In this document: positions 7,642 to 14,361 of the stretch, piece by piece | Numbering within the stretch: position 1 is the first letter of the stretch | Layout: every line of letters starts with the position of its first letter | DNA from: Clostridiales bacterium UBA7103 | GTDB taxonomy: Bacteria; Bacillota; Clostridia; Oscillospirales; Oscillospiraceae | Assembly: GCA_002493305.1 (NCBI GenBank) | Contig: DKYJ01000056.1 | Location: 1,023-19,198 of the forward strand | Reading direction: 5' to 3' | Length of the DNA stretch: 18,176 bases | The notes under the pieces: generated by a model | The model's database searches: none | What the model saw: only the letters and a program-made list of their open reading frames with translations | Told to the model about the DNA's origin: nothing | Made by a program: the position numbers and the translations under genes

Positions 7642-8052
7642 CCTGTACAGCGTGTACCCGCATTTGCATTTAATGTGTATCTTACCCTTTCCCTTGGGCA
7701 CACGGATCATAGTGCCGCAGCCGGGGCATTTGTAAAACTTATAGCTTTTGCGCTGACGCCAGCGCTCTCTGGCGTCAAGGCGCTTCTGCCTGCGCTGAGC
7801 ACAGAGCCTGATGAAAGCAAGGTTTTCCGCCTCCCGACGGTCAAGCCTACGGGAAAAGGCACGCACAAAGCTGTATATCAGCAGCGCCGCGCCTATCCAC
7901 AGAGCTATTGAGGACAGCACCGCCACAAGAACACCGCTGAAAATGCGCAGCAGCAGAGCCATAAGAATAAACGAAGCCCCGTACCAGAACAGGTACTTGG
8001 AAAACTCGTCCATACCCTGCCTGCCTGAGAAAAAACCTTTGCCCTTGTTCAC
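7633..8052 (-). CDS. Two-helix membrane protein with C-terminal zinc ribbon
   Basis: Hypothetical 139-residue protein; I do not recognise a named family. Two hydrophobic helices lie at about residues 19-38 and 41-63, followed by a very basic arginine-rich linker (66-105) and a C-terminal zinc-ribbon-like module with Cys109, Cys112, Cys129 and Cys131 (CPGC then CKC). Basic residues after helix 2 suggest both termini are cytoplasmic. The GTG start at 8050-8052 has AGGGGG at 8060-8065, seven bases away; an internal ATG at residue 14 lacks a good site. The gene has its own strong promoter, although it lies 108 bases after the 661-residue gene on the same strand. The ribbon may bind nucleic acid or protein at the membrane; this is a guess. 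Confidence 0.82.
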   Translation of the reverse strand: MNKGKGFFSGRQGMDEFSKYLFWYGASFILMALLLRIFSGVLVAVLSSIALWIGAALLIYSFVRAFSRRLDRREAENLAFIRLCAQRRQKRLDARERWRQRKSYKFYKCPGCGTMIRVPKGKGKIHIKCKCGYTLYRKT

Positions 8053-8108
8053 CGTTAAGCCCCCTAAATATCTCAGCCTGTGGATAATGTCTATTTGTCT
8101 ATAACCCG

Positions 8109-8137
8109 ATTTTAGGAAGCAAAAGTGGATATGTCAA
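8109..8137 (-). promoter_or_regulatory. Strong sigma-A promoter for the zinc-ribbon membrane protein
   Basis: Minus strand: consensus TTGACA (plus bases 8132-8137), 17-base spacer, TAAAAT (8109-8114). The predicted start near 8102 gives a leader of about 50 bases. Confidence 0.85.
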
Positions 8138-8160
8138 GCCCGGCGGCGAATAATTTACAG

Positions 8161-10146
8161 TTACTTAACTCTCTCGTACTCGCAGCTGCTCCTGATATTG
8201 CCGGCATCATCGTACTTGAGGTAGGCAAGATGATCTACAACGGATATTGCCGCGTAGTAAGTGTAGGTTCCGTCGTTGTAAATAAAGCTTGTACCGTCCT
8301 CACCTGAGGGCAGGTCCACAGTGAAGGACTCTGCCCCAGTGCCGCTCAGGCGCAGGGTCACGCTGCTGCCGTCGAGGATAACGGCACTGTCAAAGCTGTT
8401 GCAGGCTTCATTTTTGCCTGCTGTCATAGGCAGGACGGTGGCGTCACCGGAGTTGAGCACCCAGCAGTCGCAATAGGGCTTATACTTGTCCAGCAGTGCC
8501 ATCCAGTGCTCCCTGCCTGGGAACTCCTCTTCATAAGCGGTGAGCCAGTCATAGGCGGCGTAGAGCCTGCCCTCCCGGCACAGCTCGAAAAATTCCCTTG
8601 TGTAGTCGATGGCATAGGCTATCTTCTCGGGATAGGATGCTGCGTCTTTGTAGCTGCCGAGGTCGTTAAAAAGCGCAGTCAGAGCGTCAGAGAGGGGCAA
8701 CGCGTCGGCGGGCGGGGCCTCATCAAGGCGGATTTCGGCCGCGTCCTGACCGCAGGCGGCGTTCAGGTCAGCTATCACCTCTGAGCCGAGCTTCAGCGCA
8801 GCTTCCTTGGAGATATAAAACAGGCTGGGGCTGCCGGTTTCAGTGCTGATAATGGCGCTGATGCTTCGGATATCATATTTGCCGATAAAGCCGTACAGAG
8901 CCACGGCCTTGCGGTACACGGCCTCCTTTTCCATCTCGGCGCTGTCAGAAAAGCCCTCAAGCTCGTGGAAAGCGTCCCTTGCGCGCAGGTAGCTGCCGCT
9001 GTCCAAAAGGGCGGCGGCGCTGTCATAAAGCTCCTGAGACTGAGCCTGAATATAGTCAGATATGGCGGTCTGACACAGCTCTATGCGCTGCGCGCTGTCT
9101 TTATAGCCGTCCAACGCAGTGAAGCGCTCTATCGCCGCGTTATACAAAAGCAGAAGCACCGGCGTCTCCTCGGCGGCGGAGCGGCTTATCCCGGCCACGG
9201 ACAGGGCGGAATTATCCTCCTCCGCGGCGCTCTCCATGATATACACCGCCTCCATGTAAGGCACATTTTTCTCAGCCTGCTGGGCGCTGTCCCGGTAGTC
9301 TCCAAGAGCGATAAAGGCTTCCTTTGCGCCATCAAAATCGTGGGAATTGAGCAGAGAGACAGCGCTCTGATAGCTGCGGTTGAGCTCCAGAGCCTTTGGC
9401 ACAGTCAGCGCGGCGGCGATGATAAGCACGATAATGGGCAGAAGGATCGCCGCGGTAACGGCGCGCTTTTTCTTCTTGGCCTTTAATTCGGCCGCCTCGA
9501 TCTCTGCCTGCTCCTGCTCTAATTTCATTCTCTCGGCGCACTCTGTGCGCAGGGAGGCCAGATTTATGCTCTGCTGGGCTTTCAGAGAGCGGCGGCACTG
9601 GTGGCATTTGGCCTCACTGGCGTAGTTTACGCCGCCGCAGTTGCAAAACCATATCTCACCGATGCTCAGCGGGGCATACTTGCAGTCAGACCCATAGCGC
9701 ACACGGTACTGGTTTGCAAGCTCCGCGTCGCCGTAGTCCTCCTCAAGAGTTTTTAGCTCCTTTATCGGCGCCCACTCGGCGGTACAGCTCCAGACGCTCC
9801 CGTCGGCAAAGGCAACCTCTGTCACCTCCACGCTGAAAGCGCGGGCGGCGGCGTCCGGCAGGACGATGGCGGTGCTGCGGCCAAACTCCCCGTCACGGGA
9901 GATGTTAAGGTTCTGATATGTATACCTCACCGGCTGGCCAAGGCTTTTGCCGGCGGCATCCAGCATTACGACGGACACTGTGACGGCGCTGATAGCCTTT
10001 TCGCTTATGCTGCGGTATTTTATCTGGGCGAGCAGATTGCCGCCGTAGCTGTCCTGAAGGAGGGCTCCAGCCAAAATCAGCAGGGGAGCACCAGCAGTGT
10101 ACAGGTTGCTCTCGGCGGAAAACAGCCTCTTAAATCTCTCTGCCAT
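8161..10146 (-). CDS. Large zinc-ribbon, single-helix membrane protein with LGDYKDS-type repeats
   Basis: Hypothetical 661-residue protein built from four visible parts. Residues 1-150 look like a beta-rich domain. A four-cysteine zinc ribbon follows (Cys168, Cys170, Cys181, Cys184; CNCGG then CHQC). A charged helix rich in Glu, Ala and Lys (195-228) leads into a transmembrane helix at about 229-250. The rest has TPR/Sel1-like helical repeats marked by GDYRDS (282-287), GYKDS (347-351), GFSDS (398-402) and GSYKDA (497-502), then a C-terminal beta domain. Such LGDYKDS repeats behind a zinc ribbon are common in Clostridia proteins of unknown role. KAKKKKR before the helix suggests the N-terminal part is cytoplasmic and the repeats outside. 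The ATG at 10146 is preferred over TTG 10152 because AAAGGTG (10154-10160) is well placed. Second gene of a two-gene unit, 21 bases after the 79-residue gene. No terminator is seen after it. Confidence 0.85.
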   Translation of the reverse strand: MAERFKRLFSAESNLYTAGAPLLILAGALLQDSYGGNLLAQIKYRSISEKAISAVTVSVVMLDAAGKSLGQPVRYTYQNLNISRDGEFGRSTAIVLPDAAARAFSVEVTEVAFADGSVWSCTAEWAPIKELKTLEEDYGDAELANQYRVRYGSDCKYAPLSIGEIWFCNCGGVNYASEAKCHQCRRSLKAQQSINLASLRTECAERMKLEQEQAEIEAAELKAKKKKRAVTAAILLPIIVLIIAAALTVPKALELNRSYQSAVSLLNSHDFDGAKEAFIALGDYRDSAQQAEKNVPYMEAVYIMESAAEEDNSALSVAGISRSAAEETPVLLLLYNAAIERFTALDGYKDSAQRIELCQTAISDYIQAQSQELYDSAAALLDSGSYLRARDAFHELEGFSDSAEMEKEAVYRKAVALYGFIGKYDIRSISAIISTETGSPSLFYISKEAALKLGSEVIADLNAACGQDAAEIRLDEAPPADALPLSDALTALFNDLGSYKDAASYPEKIAYAIDYTREFFELCREGRLYAAYDWLTAYEEEFPGREHWMALLDKYKPYCDCWVLNSGDATVLPMTAGKNEACNSFDSAVILDGSSVTLRLSGTGAESFTVDLPSGEDGTSFIYNDGTYTYYAAISVVDHLAYLKYDDAGNIRSSCEYERVK

Positions 10147-10167
10147 AATCAATCACCTTTCGAACAC

Positions 10168-10407
10168 TCAAAGCTCGGGCAGCTCGTCGCTTATCAAAAC
10201 GGACATTTGCTGGCCGCCTCTGTCAGGCAGGGCGGCGATGAGGAGGTACCCCGCGAAGGTCAGCAGAAAGGCCAGCCAGAAATACTTTTTCTGCCCCCAG
10301 CCTTTGGCTGATGCTGCTTTGTAAAACTCCATGGCCACAAAAGCGTCGATCGCCAGCAGCGCGGCAGCCGCCAGTATGATCAGAATAACAAGCACAAATA
10401 AAGGCAT
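10168..10407 (-). CDS. Small two-helix membrane protein
   Basis: Hypothetical 79-residue protein, family not recognised. Hydrophobic segments lie at about residues 3-26 and 41-60, joined by a short loop with a basic Lys-Gly-Trp-Gly-Gln-Lys-Lys stretch and followed by a polar tail with acidic end. The ATG at 10407 has GGGGTG seven bases upstream. It heads the unit with the 661-residue protein, suggesting joint function at the membrane. Its own promoter lies at 10449-10477. Confidence 0.75.
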   Translation of the reverse strand: MPLFVLVILIILAAAALLAIDAFVAMEFYKAASAKGWGQKKYFWLAFLLTFAGYLLIAALPDRGGQQMSVLISDELPEL

Positions 10408-10448
10408 ATTTCAACACCCCGGTCAACTGTTTTATGTAAATCAATGAC

Positions 10449-10477
10449 AGTATAACACAAGTGTCGCCAGGTTTCAA
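10449..10477 (-). promoter_or_regulatory. Sigma-A promoter for the two-gene membrane unit
   Basis: Minus strand: TTGAAA (plus 10472-10477), 17-base spacer, TATACT (10449-10454). The octamer TCAATGAC occurs at 10441 and again at 10474, bracketing the promoter, and could be a regulator site or chance. Confidence 0.8.
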
Positions 10478-10656
10478 TGACGAAGTTGACGGGAATTGAA
10501 CCTTTACCGCCCGTCGGCGTCAGTTGAAATGAAAGCCGCTCCGTCTCCGCCACGCCCGGCGGAAACGAAACGATATGAGCTTGTTATGACGCAGCAAAAT
10601 ATTGGGGAAAATCTGCCTGTTAAAACCGACAAGCTTTGATTCCCGCCAACTTCCGC

Positions 10657-10685
10657 TTGAACCTTTTTGGATATAGTGATAAAAT
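10657..10685 (+). promoter_or_regulatory. Sigma-A promoter for rpiB
   Basis: TTGAAC at 10657-10662, 17-base spacer, TAAAAT at 10680-10685, then AGGAGG at 10703-10708 before the ATG at 10717. Confidence 0.82.
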
Positions 10686-10716
10686 AAACTGAAAAAATAC
10701 GCAGGAGGGCTGCAAA

Positions 10717-11145
10717 ATGATTGCTATCGGTTCCGACCACGGCGGCTTCGACCTTAAAAAAGCGGTTATGAAGCATTTGAGCGACAGAGGGCTTGAATAT
10801 AAGGATTTCGGCACCTATTCCGAGGACAGCTGCGACTATCCGGAATTTGGCCGAGCGGTGGCGCTTGCGGTGGCCTCAGGCGAGTGCGAGCGGGGCATTG
10901 CCATCTGCGGCACGGGGATCGGCATATCCATTACCGCCAATAAAGTCCCCGGTATCCGGGCGGCTCTGTGCGGGGATTGTTTTTCCGCCGAGGCCACGCG
11001 CCAGCATAACGACGCGAATGTTCTGGCCCTGGGTGCGAGAGTGGTGGGCGAGGGCTTGGCTCTCAAAATAGTGGATACTTTTCTTGACACCCCTTTTTCC
11101 AACGATGAGCGCCATAAGCGGCGCATAGCCAAGATAGAGGGCTGA
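10717..11145 (+). CDS. rpiB: Ribose-5-phosphate isomerase B
   Basis: Interconverts ribose 5-phosphate and ribulose 5-phosphate in the non-oxidative pentose phosphate pathway; cytoplasmic. The 142-residue length is normal. Seen: GSDHGG at residues 5-10 (Asp7, His8 in the substrate pocket), ICGTGIGIS around catalytic Cys64 with the anion-hole loop, RQHNDANVLALGAR at 95-108 (His97, Asn98) and a C-terminal basic segment (RHKRR-like, HKRRI) typical of RpiB. Some RpiB/LacAB relatives isomerise allose 6-phosphate or galactose 6-phosphate; the Cys in CGTG favours RpiB over LacA/LacB. The ATG at 10717 has AGGAGG at 10703-10708. First gene of a unit with the DUF4015-like gene 41 bases downstream. It could process pentose phosphates made by the sugar cassette, but lies in a separate operon. 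Confidence 0.94.
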   Translation: MIAIGSDHGGFDLKKAVMKHLSDRGLEYKDFGTYSEDSCDYPEFGRAVALAVASGECERGIAICGTGIGISITANKVPGIRAALCGDCFSAEATRQHNDANVLALGARVVGEGLALKIVDTFLDTPFSNDERHKRRIAKIEG

Positions 11146-11186
11146 GCTGCCGGGTGCAGACCCTTAGAAACAGATAGGAGAATACA

Positions 11187-12335
11187 TTGGCAAGAAACAG
11201 TGAATTTTACAAGGGCAGGCGCAAAAAACGCAACTACGCGCTGGTGCCCTTTGCAATAGTGCTGGCGCTGGTGACGCTGCTGGTCGTCGCCTTTTACGGC
11301 ACACAGAAATACGCGGTCATATCTGACGATGGCGTGGCGGTAAAGCTGCCCATTAACGGAGATAGTGAAGATGGGCCGCTGGATACTGACGGCAGCGTTC
11401 AGCGTGAGTTTTCTCCGGTGGAGCTTGAAGTGGTGTTTGACCCGCCGGATTACTCTCGCGTTCAGGTCTCCGCAGGGGAAAATTCCCAGCCCATAAGAGC
11501 TATATATATGGCGGCGGAGGACTTGAGCGAGGAAAATATCAATGCCGCGGCGGACAGGCTTTCCAGCGGCAATGCCCTGCTTTTGGAGATGAAGCCCAGA
11601 AGCGGACTGCTGATGTGGAACTCCAATTCCACAGCTGCTCAGAGCTATGCCCTGCGTGCAGAGGCGGAGGTTGTTAATGCCATGCCGCGGCTCGTGTCGG
11701 AGCTTAAAGAGCGGGGGATATACCTTGCCGCTCAGATAAGCTGCTGCCTTGACGAAGCCTACGCCACCCGCAGCACCAAGGTCGCCCTGTGCCACGTGAC
11801 CGGCTGGAACTATACGGACAAGGAGGGCACTTGGCTTGACCCGTATAACTCCGATGTGCGCAGCTATATCATTGAACTGGCCGGGGAGCTGTATGACATG
11901 GGCTTTGATGAAGTCATTCTGGCCGATGTGATGCACCCGGTGTTTGAGGTAAAGGAGGGCGAAAACCCGCCGGAGCTTATGTACACCCGGCAGATGTCCA
12001 CCGACCCGACCCCGGTGAACGCAGTCTGCGGCTTTGCGGTGTATGTTGCTCAGGAGCTGTCTGAGCGCAGCGGGCTGCTGTCTATCTACTGCAACACCCG
12101 CACCGCCCTTGCAAAGCCCGATACCGCCAACGGACAGGACGCGGCACTGTTTATGAAAATATACGACAGGGTCTATTTCCCAACAGACAGATATACCTAT
12201 TCTTTCAATGTGACGGATATGGAAAACAGTGTGCCTGTGGGCTCAGTGTATGACAGGCTGGTTCCCGTTGTGGTGAATTATCTGCCGGATAACAGCTCAT
12301 GGGTCTATATTGAGGAGCCGGAGGAGGAAGAATAG
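11187..12335 (+). CDS. Membrane-anchored DUF4015-like putative glycoside hydrolase
   Basis: 382 residues. A basic N-terminus (RRKKR) is followed by one transmembrane helix at about residues 17-37, so the bulk lies outside the cell. After a low-complexity linker (about 45-90), the domain from about 105 onward resembles the DUF4015 putative (beta/alpha)8 glycosidase family: WLDPYNSDVRSY, then ELYDMGFDEVILADV, where family members carry catalytic or binding acids at the ends of strands. No proven substrate; polysaccharide or envelope glycan is a guess. The C-terminus is acidic (EEPEEEE). The TTG start at 11187 is supported by AGGAG at 11176-11180 and the proper signal-anchor start. Probably cotranscribed with rpiB. 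Confidence 0.8.
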   Translation: MARNSEFYKGRRKKRNYALVPFAIVLALVTLLVVAFYGTQKYAVISDDGVAVKLPINGDSEDGPLDTDGSVQREFSPVELEVVFDPPDYSRVQVSAGENSQPIRAIYMAAEDLSEENINAAADRLSSGNALLLEMKPRSGLLMWNSNSTAAQSYALRAEAEVVNAMPRLVSELKERGIYLAAQISCCLDEAYATRSTKVALCHVTGWNYTDKEGTWLDPYNSDVRSYIIELAGELYDMGFDEVILADVMHPVFEVKEGENPPELMYTRQMSTDPTPVNAVCGFAVYVAQELSERSGLLSIYCNTRTALAKPDTANGQDAALFMKIYDRVYFPTDRYTYSFNVTDMENSVPVGSVYDRLVPVVVNYLPDNSSWVYIEEPEEEE

Positions 12336-12483
12336 CGTAAAAATCACGCTGTTTGATTAAAAAAGCGTGCTGCTCGCAGCTGAAGCAGCAGCTGCGGCAC
12401 ACGCTCGAAATCTCCATCCAGCCGCATGGGGAGAATTTCATTTCATTTTTGCTGACAGCTATGCGGCAGAATGGAGATTTATT
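12336..12483 (+). promoter_or_regulatory. Structured 5' leader of the MBL-fold gene, possible RNA switch
   Basis: No clear sigma-A promoter is visible in this gap, so it may be read from upstream. It holds nested inverted repeats. (1) AGCGT 12334-12338 with ACGCT 12346-12350. (2) AGCGT 12364-12368 with ACGCT 12401-12405 enclosing CGCAGCTG 12375-12382 with CAGCTGCG 12389-12396; an alternative inner stem is 12368-12374 with 12384-12390. (3) AAATCTCCAT 12408-12417 with ATGGAGATTT 12471-12480, plus GCCGCAT 12421-12427 with ATGCGGC 12461-12467. Stem 3 buries the GGAG ribosome site (12473-12476). A competing partner, GGAGAATTT at 12430-12438, can pair with the same AAATCTCC and would free the site. 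No known riboswitch class recognised. Confidence 0.55.
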
Positions 12484-13362
12484 ATGTACGAACTCAATCA
12501 GATCACTGACAGAAGCTACTATATAAATTGCCCGGCCAAAATAGGCGTATTCAAGCTGACTGACGATGAGGTCTGCCTTATCGACAGCGGCAATGACAAG
12601 GACGCCGGCCGCCGCGTGCGGAAGATTCTGGACGAACAGGGCTGGAAGCTTCATTCCATCGTCAACACCCACTCCAACGCCGACCATATCGGCGGCAACA
12701 AGTACCTCCAGCAGAATACCGGCTGCCGCGTTTTTGCCGACGGGATAGAGACAGCTTTTACCCGCTACCCCATGCTGGAGCCGTCCTTTCTCTACGGCGG
12801 GTATCCCAATAAGGATCTGCGGCATAAATTCCTTCTTGCGCAGGAGAGCGCGGCGGAGGACATCAGCTCCCCGGACTTCCCCAAGGGGCTGGAAGTCATT
12901 CCCCTGCGCGGGCACTTTTTCCATATGATCGGTCTGCGCACGGCGGATAATGTGGTATTCCTTGCCGACTGTATCAGCAGCGCCGCCACCCTTGAAAAAT
13001 ACAAAATCGGCTTTATCTACGACATTCCTGCCTATCTTGAGACTCTTGATAGGGTGGAGGCTATGGAGGCGGAGATGTTTGTCCCTGCCCATGCCGAGGC
13101 GACCCGGAACATTAAAGACCTCGTCCGCCTAAACAGGGAGACGGTGCTTTCCGTTGCTGACAAGATCCTTGAGCTGTTGAAAACGCCCATGGGCCCGGAA
13201 GAGCTTTTGAAAGCGCTGTTTGATGAATATCAGCTCGCGATGAGCTTTGAGCAGTACGTGCTGGTGGGCAGCACGGTGCGCTCATATCTCTCGTGGCTTT
13301 ACGATAGCGGAAAGATTTCTGCCGCCTTCGAGGGCAATATGCTTAAATGGAGCGCAGTCTGA
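12484..13362 (+). CDS. Metallo-beta-lactamase-fold hydrolase with HSNADH motif
   Basis: MBL-fold metallohydrolase, 292 residues, cytoplasmic (no signal). Metal-site blocks: THSNADHIGG (His63, Asn65, Asp67, His68), GHFFHMIG (His144), LADC (Asp162) and PAH (His203). The usual HxHxDH is HxNxDH here: the second histidine is Asn65, which would alter metal site 1. The remaining ligands are intact, so it is probably an active one- or two-metal enzyme, but the substrate is unknown (candidates in the fold include thioesters, lactones, nucleotides). The last 80 residues look helical, perhaps a winged-helix-like tail. The start ATG at 12484 has GGAG at 12473-12476; the in-frame extension to GTG 12367 lies in the structured leader, lacks a ribosome site and translates to alanine-rich sequence. 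Confidence 0.88.
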   Translation: MYELNQITDRSYYINCPAKIGVFKLTDDEVCLIDSGNDKDAGRRVRKILDEQGWKLHSIVNTHSNADHIGGNKYLQQNTGCRVFADGIETAFTRYPMLEPSFLYGGYPNKDLRHKFLLAQESAAEDISSPDFPKGLEVIPLRGHFFHMIGLRTADNVVFLADCISSAATLEKYKIGFIYDIPAYLETLDRVEAMEAEMFVPAHAEATRNIKDLVRLNRETVLSVADKILELLKTPMGPEELLKALFDEYQLAMSFEQYVLVGSTVRSYLSWLYDSGKISAAFEGNMLKWSAV

Positions 13363-13410
13363 CCGCAGGCAGAGCTATCCTAAGTGTTTATGAATACTCA
13401 TGTATAAACG

Positions 13411-13449
13411 ATCAAGGCGTCGCCCTTCGCCGACGCCTTGATTTCTTTT
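13411..13449 (+). terminator. Intrinsic terminator after the MBL-fold gene
   Basis: Perfect 12-pair stem, ATCAAGGCGTCG 13411-13422 with CGACGCCTTGAT 13431-13442, 8-base loop, then TTCTTTT. Confidence 0.88.
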
Positions 13450-13466
13450 GCTTTTCCCGGCGCGTT

Positions 13467-13500
13467 TTGACAAAATTTACCCCCTTGCTGTGAGTATACT
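13467..13500 (+). promoter_or_regulatory. Possible promoter of the cortex-hydrolase gene (atypical spacing)
   Basis: TTGACA at 13467-13472 and TATACT at 13495-13500 are both good hexamers, but 22 bases apart, too long for ordinary sigma-A. Either only the -10 is used, with an activator or a sporulation sigma factor, or the -35 match is chance. A start near 13507 would give a leader of about 20 bases before TTG 13528. Confidence 0.4.
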
Positions 13501-13527
13501 TGATTCATGGCAAAGGGGGGTGTTTTT

Positions 13528-14127
13528 TTGAAAAAATTCCTGAAAAGGCTCTTTAAAAACCTGATAACGGCGTTTTTCCTGATATCCTGCGCCCTTGTGA
13601 TAAGCTCTTTTACATATGCTGAGGATACACCGGCACCGGATTATCTGGCAATGATGACTGAGGCCGCACGGCAGGGGGACATCGACACCGGGCGCGCTGC
13701 TGCACAGGAGCGCAGCGCATATATCGACCAACACCAGACCGGAGAAGTCAAGATATCCTTTGACGATCTTTATTTGCTGGCACAGTTTATTTACGCCGAG
13801 GCGGGCAGCGACTGGCTCAGTGACGAAATGCGCCTGTGCGTGGGAGAAGTGGCGCTCAACCGCGTCAAGTCCCCGGATTATCCCAGCAGCCTCAAGCGCG
13901 TGATCTTTCAGCGGGGCGAGTTTGACTGCTGCCACGATCTGCATTTTAACGAGATCGTGCCTAGCCGCGACTGCGTTTCGGCGGCGCTGCGCCTGTTGAT
14001 GGGCGAGCGTATGCTGGAGGCGAATGTCATTTACTTCGGCCCGGAGCCAAGAGGCGAGGTATACAACACCTTTGTTGACAAGGTGCTGGGCTATACATAT
14101 TTTTGCTCTGCACCGGAGGAGACGTAA
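13528..14127 (+). CDS. Secreted SleB/CwlJ-type cell wall hydrolase
   Basis: Predicted peptidoglycan (spore cortex) hydrolase of the Hydrolase_2 family, 199 residues. An N-terminal signal (KKFLKRLFKN, hydrophobic 11-30, cleavage likely after TYA) exports it. The catalytic domain starts near residue 82: LYLLAQFIYAEAG with candidate catalytic Glu91, then GEVALNRVKSPDYPSSLKRVIFQ, the family hallmark, and IYFGP/YTYF near the end. No SleB-type peptidoglycan-binding domain is present, so the layout is CwlJ-like with a signal peptide; germination, sporulation or vegetative wall turnover are all possible. The start is TTG at 13528 because AAAGGGGGG at 13512-13520 sits seven bases upstream and the signal peptide then begins normally; ATG 13507 (206 residues) has no ribosome site. 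A DNA-level terminator separates it from the MBL gene. Confidence 0.85.
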   Translation: MKKFLKRLFKNLITAFFLISCALVISSFTYAEDTPAPDYLAMMTEAARQGDIDTGRAAAQERSAYIDQHQTGEVKISFDDLYLLAQFIYAEAGSDWLSDEMRLCVGEVALNRVKSPDYPSSLKRVIFQRGEFDCCHDLHFNEIVPSRDCVSAALRLLMGERMLEANVIYFGPEPRGEVYNTFVDKVLGYTYFCSAPEET

Positions 14128-14179
14128 ATCGGAAAATGCCGATTGCAGGAAAAATTAACAAATTAGCTCCGGGCCTCTA

Positions 14180-14280
14180 CCAAACCGAAGCCCAGCGAAG
14201 CGGGCGAAGGGTCGGTTTGGAAAAGGAAAAAGGAGAGAACGTAACGAAGTTTTCGCCACGTTTGGCGGAAACTTCGTTAC
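14180..14280. repeat. Palindromic intergenic element with two stems
   Basis: Stem A: CCAAACCGA 14180-14188 with TCGGTTTGG 14212-14220, enclosing GCCC 14190-14193 with GGGC 14202-14205 and a GC-GAA-GC tip. Stem B: arms 14241-14258 and 14263-14280, 18 pairs with one G-U, loop CGTT; the core is GTAACGAAGTTTTCGCC. A purine-rich AAAAGGAAAAAGGAG linker joins them. TTTCTTTT follows at 14286-14293, so stem B might end transcripts from the hydrolase gene. It resembles dispersed palindromic repeat units, but only one copy is in this window. Confidence 0.6.
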
Positions 14281-14300
14281 CTGAGTTTCTTTTGACGCGC

Positions 14301-14330
14301 TTTACAAAGGACTTTTGCCTGTGATATACT
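14301..14330 (+). promoter_or_regulatory. Sigma-A promoter for the CoA-transferase pair
   Basis: TTTACA at 14301-14306, 18-base spacer, TATACT at 14325-14330; AAGGTG ribosome site at 14350-14355. Confidence 0.75.
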
Positions 14331-14361
14331 GATAAAAAATCAGTGTTGTAAGGTGAAAAGA

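Larger units (their letters stand above)
10408..10716. other. Divergent intergenic region
   Basis: A 309-base gap between the minus-strand membrane unit and rpiB. It holds the two outward promoters (10449-10477 minus, 10657-10685 plus). The middle, about 10490-10650, has a weak CCGCC/GGCGG stem near 10543 but no convincing gene, terminator or known RNA. Confidence 0.6.

Noticed and set aside
7342..7911. Plus-strand 189-residue open frame
   Set aside because: It crosses the GtrA-like gene, the bidirectional terminator and the antisense of the zinc-ribbon gene.
10504..10776. Minus-strand 90-residue open frame in the divergent region
   Set aside because: It overlaps the rpiB promoter and start, with no ribosome site or motif.
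10836..11936. Minus-strand 366-residue open frame
   Set aside because: Antisense to rpiB and the DUF4015-like gene, with low-complexity His/Ala/Arg-rich composition and no motif.
12367..12483. Upstream in-frame extension of the MBL gene (start at GTG 12367)
   Set aside because: Translates to an alanine-rich stretch through strong RNA hairpins with no ribosome site; the MBL family begins at Met 12484, which has GGAG.
12205..13092. Minus-strand 295-residue open frame across the leader and MBL gene
   Set aside because: It is antisense to a clear MBL-fold gene, has no recognisable motifs and no ribosome site or promoter; such frames are common in GC-rich coding DNA.
14103..14324. 73-residue open frame after the cortex hydrolase
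   Set aside because: It runs through the palindromic element and the CoA-transferase promoter region; a TTG start inside the previous gene with no ribosome site.
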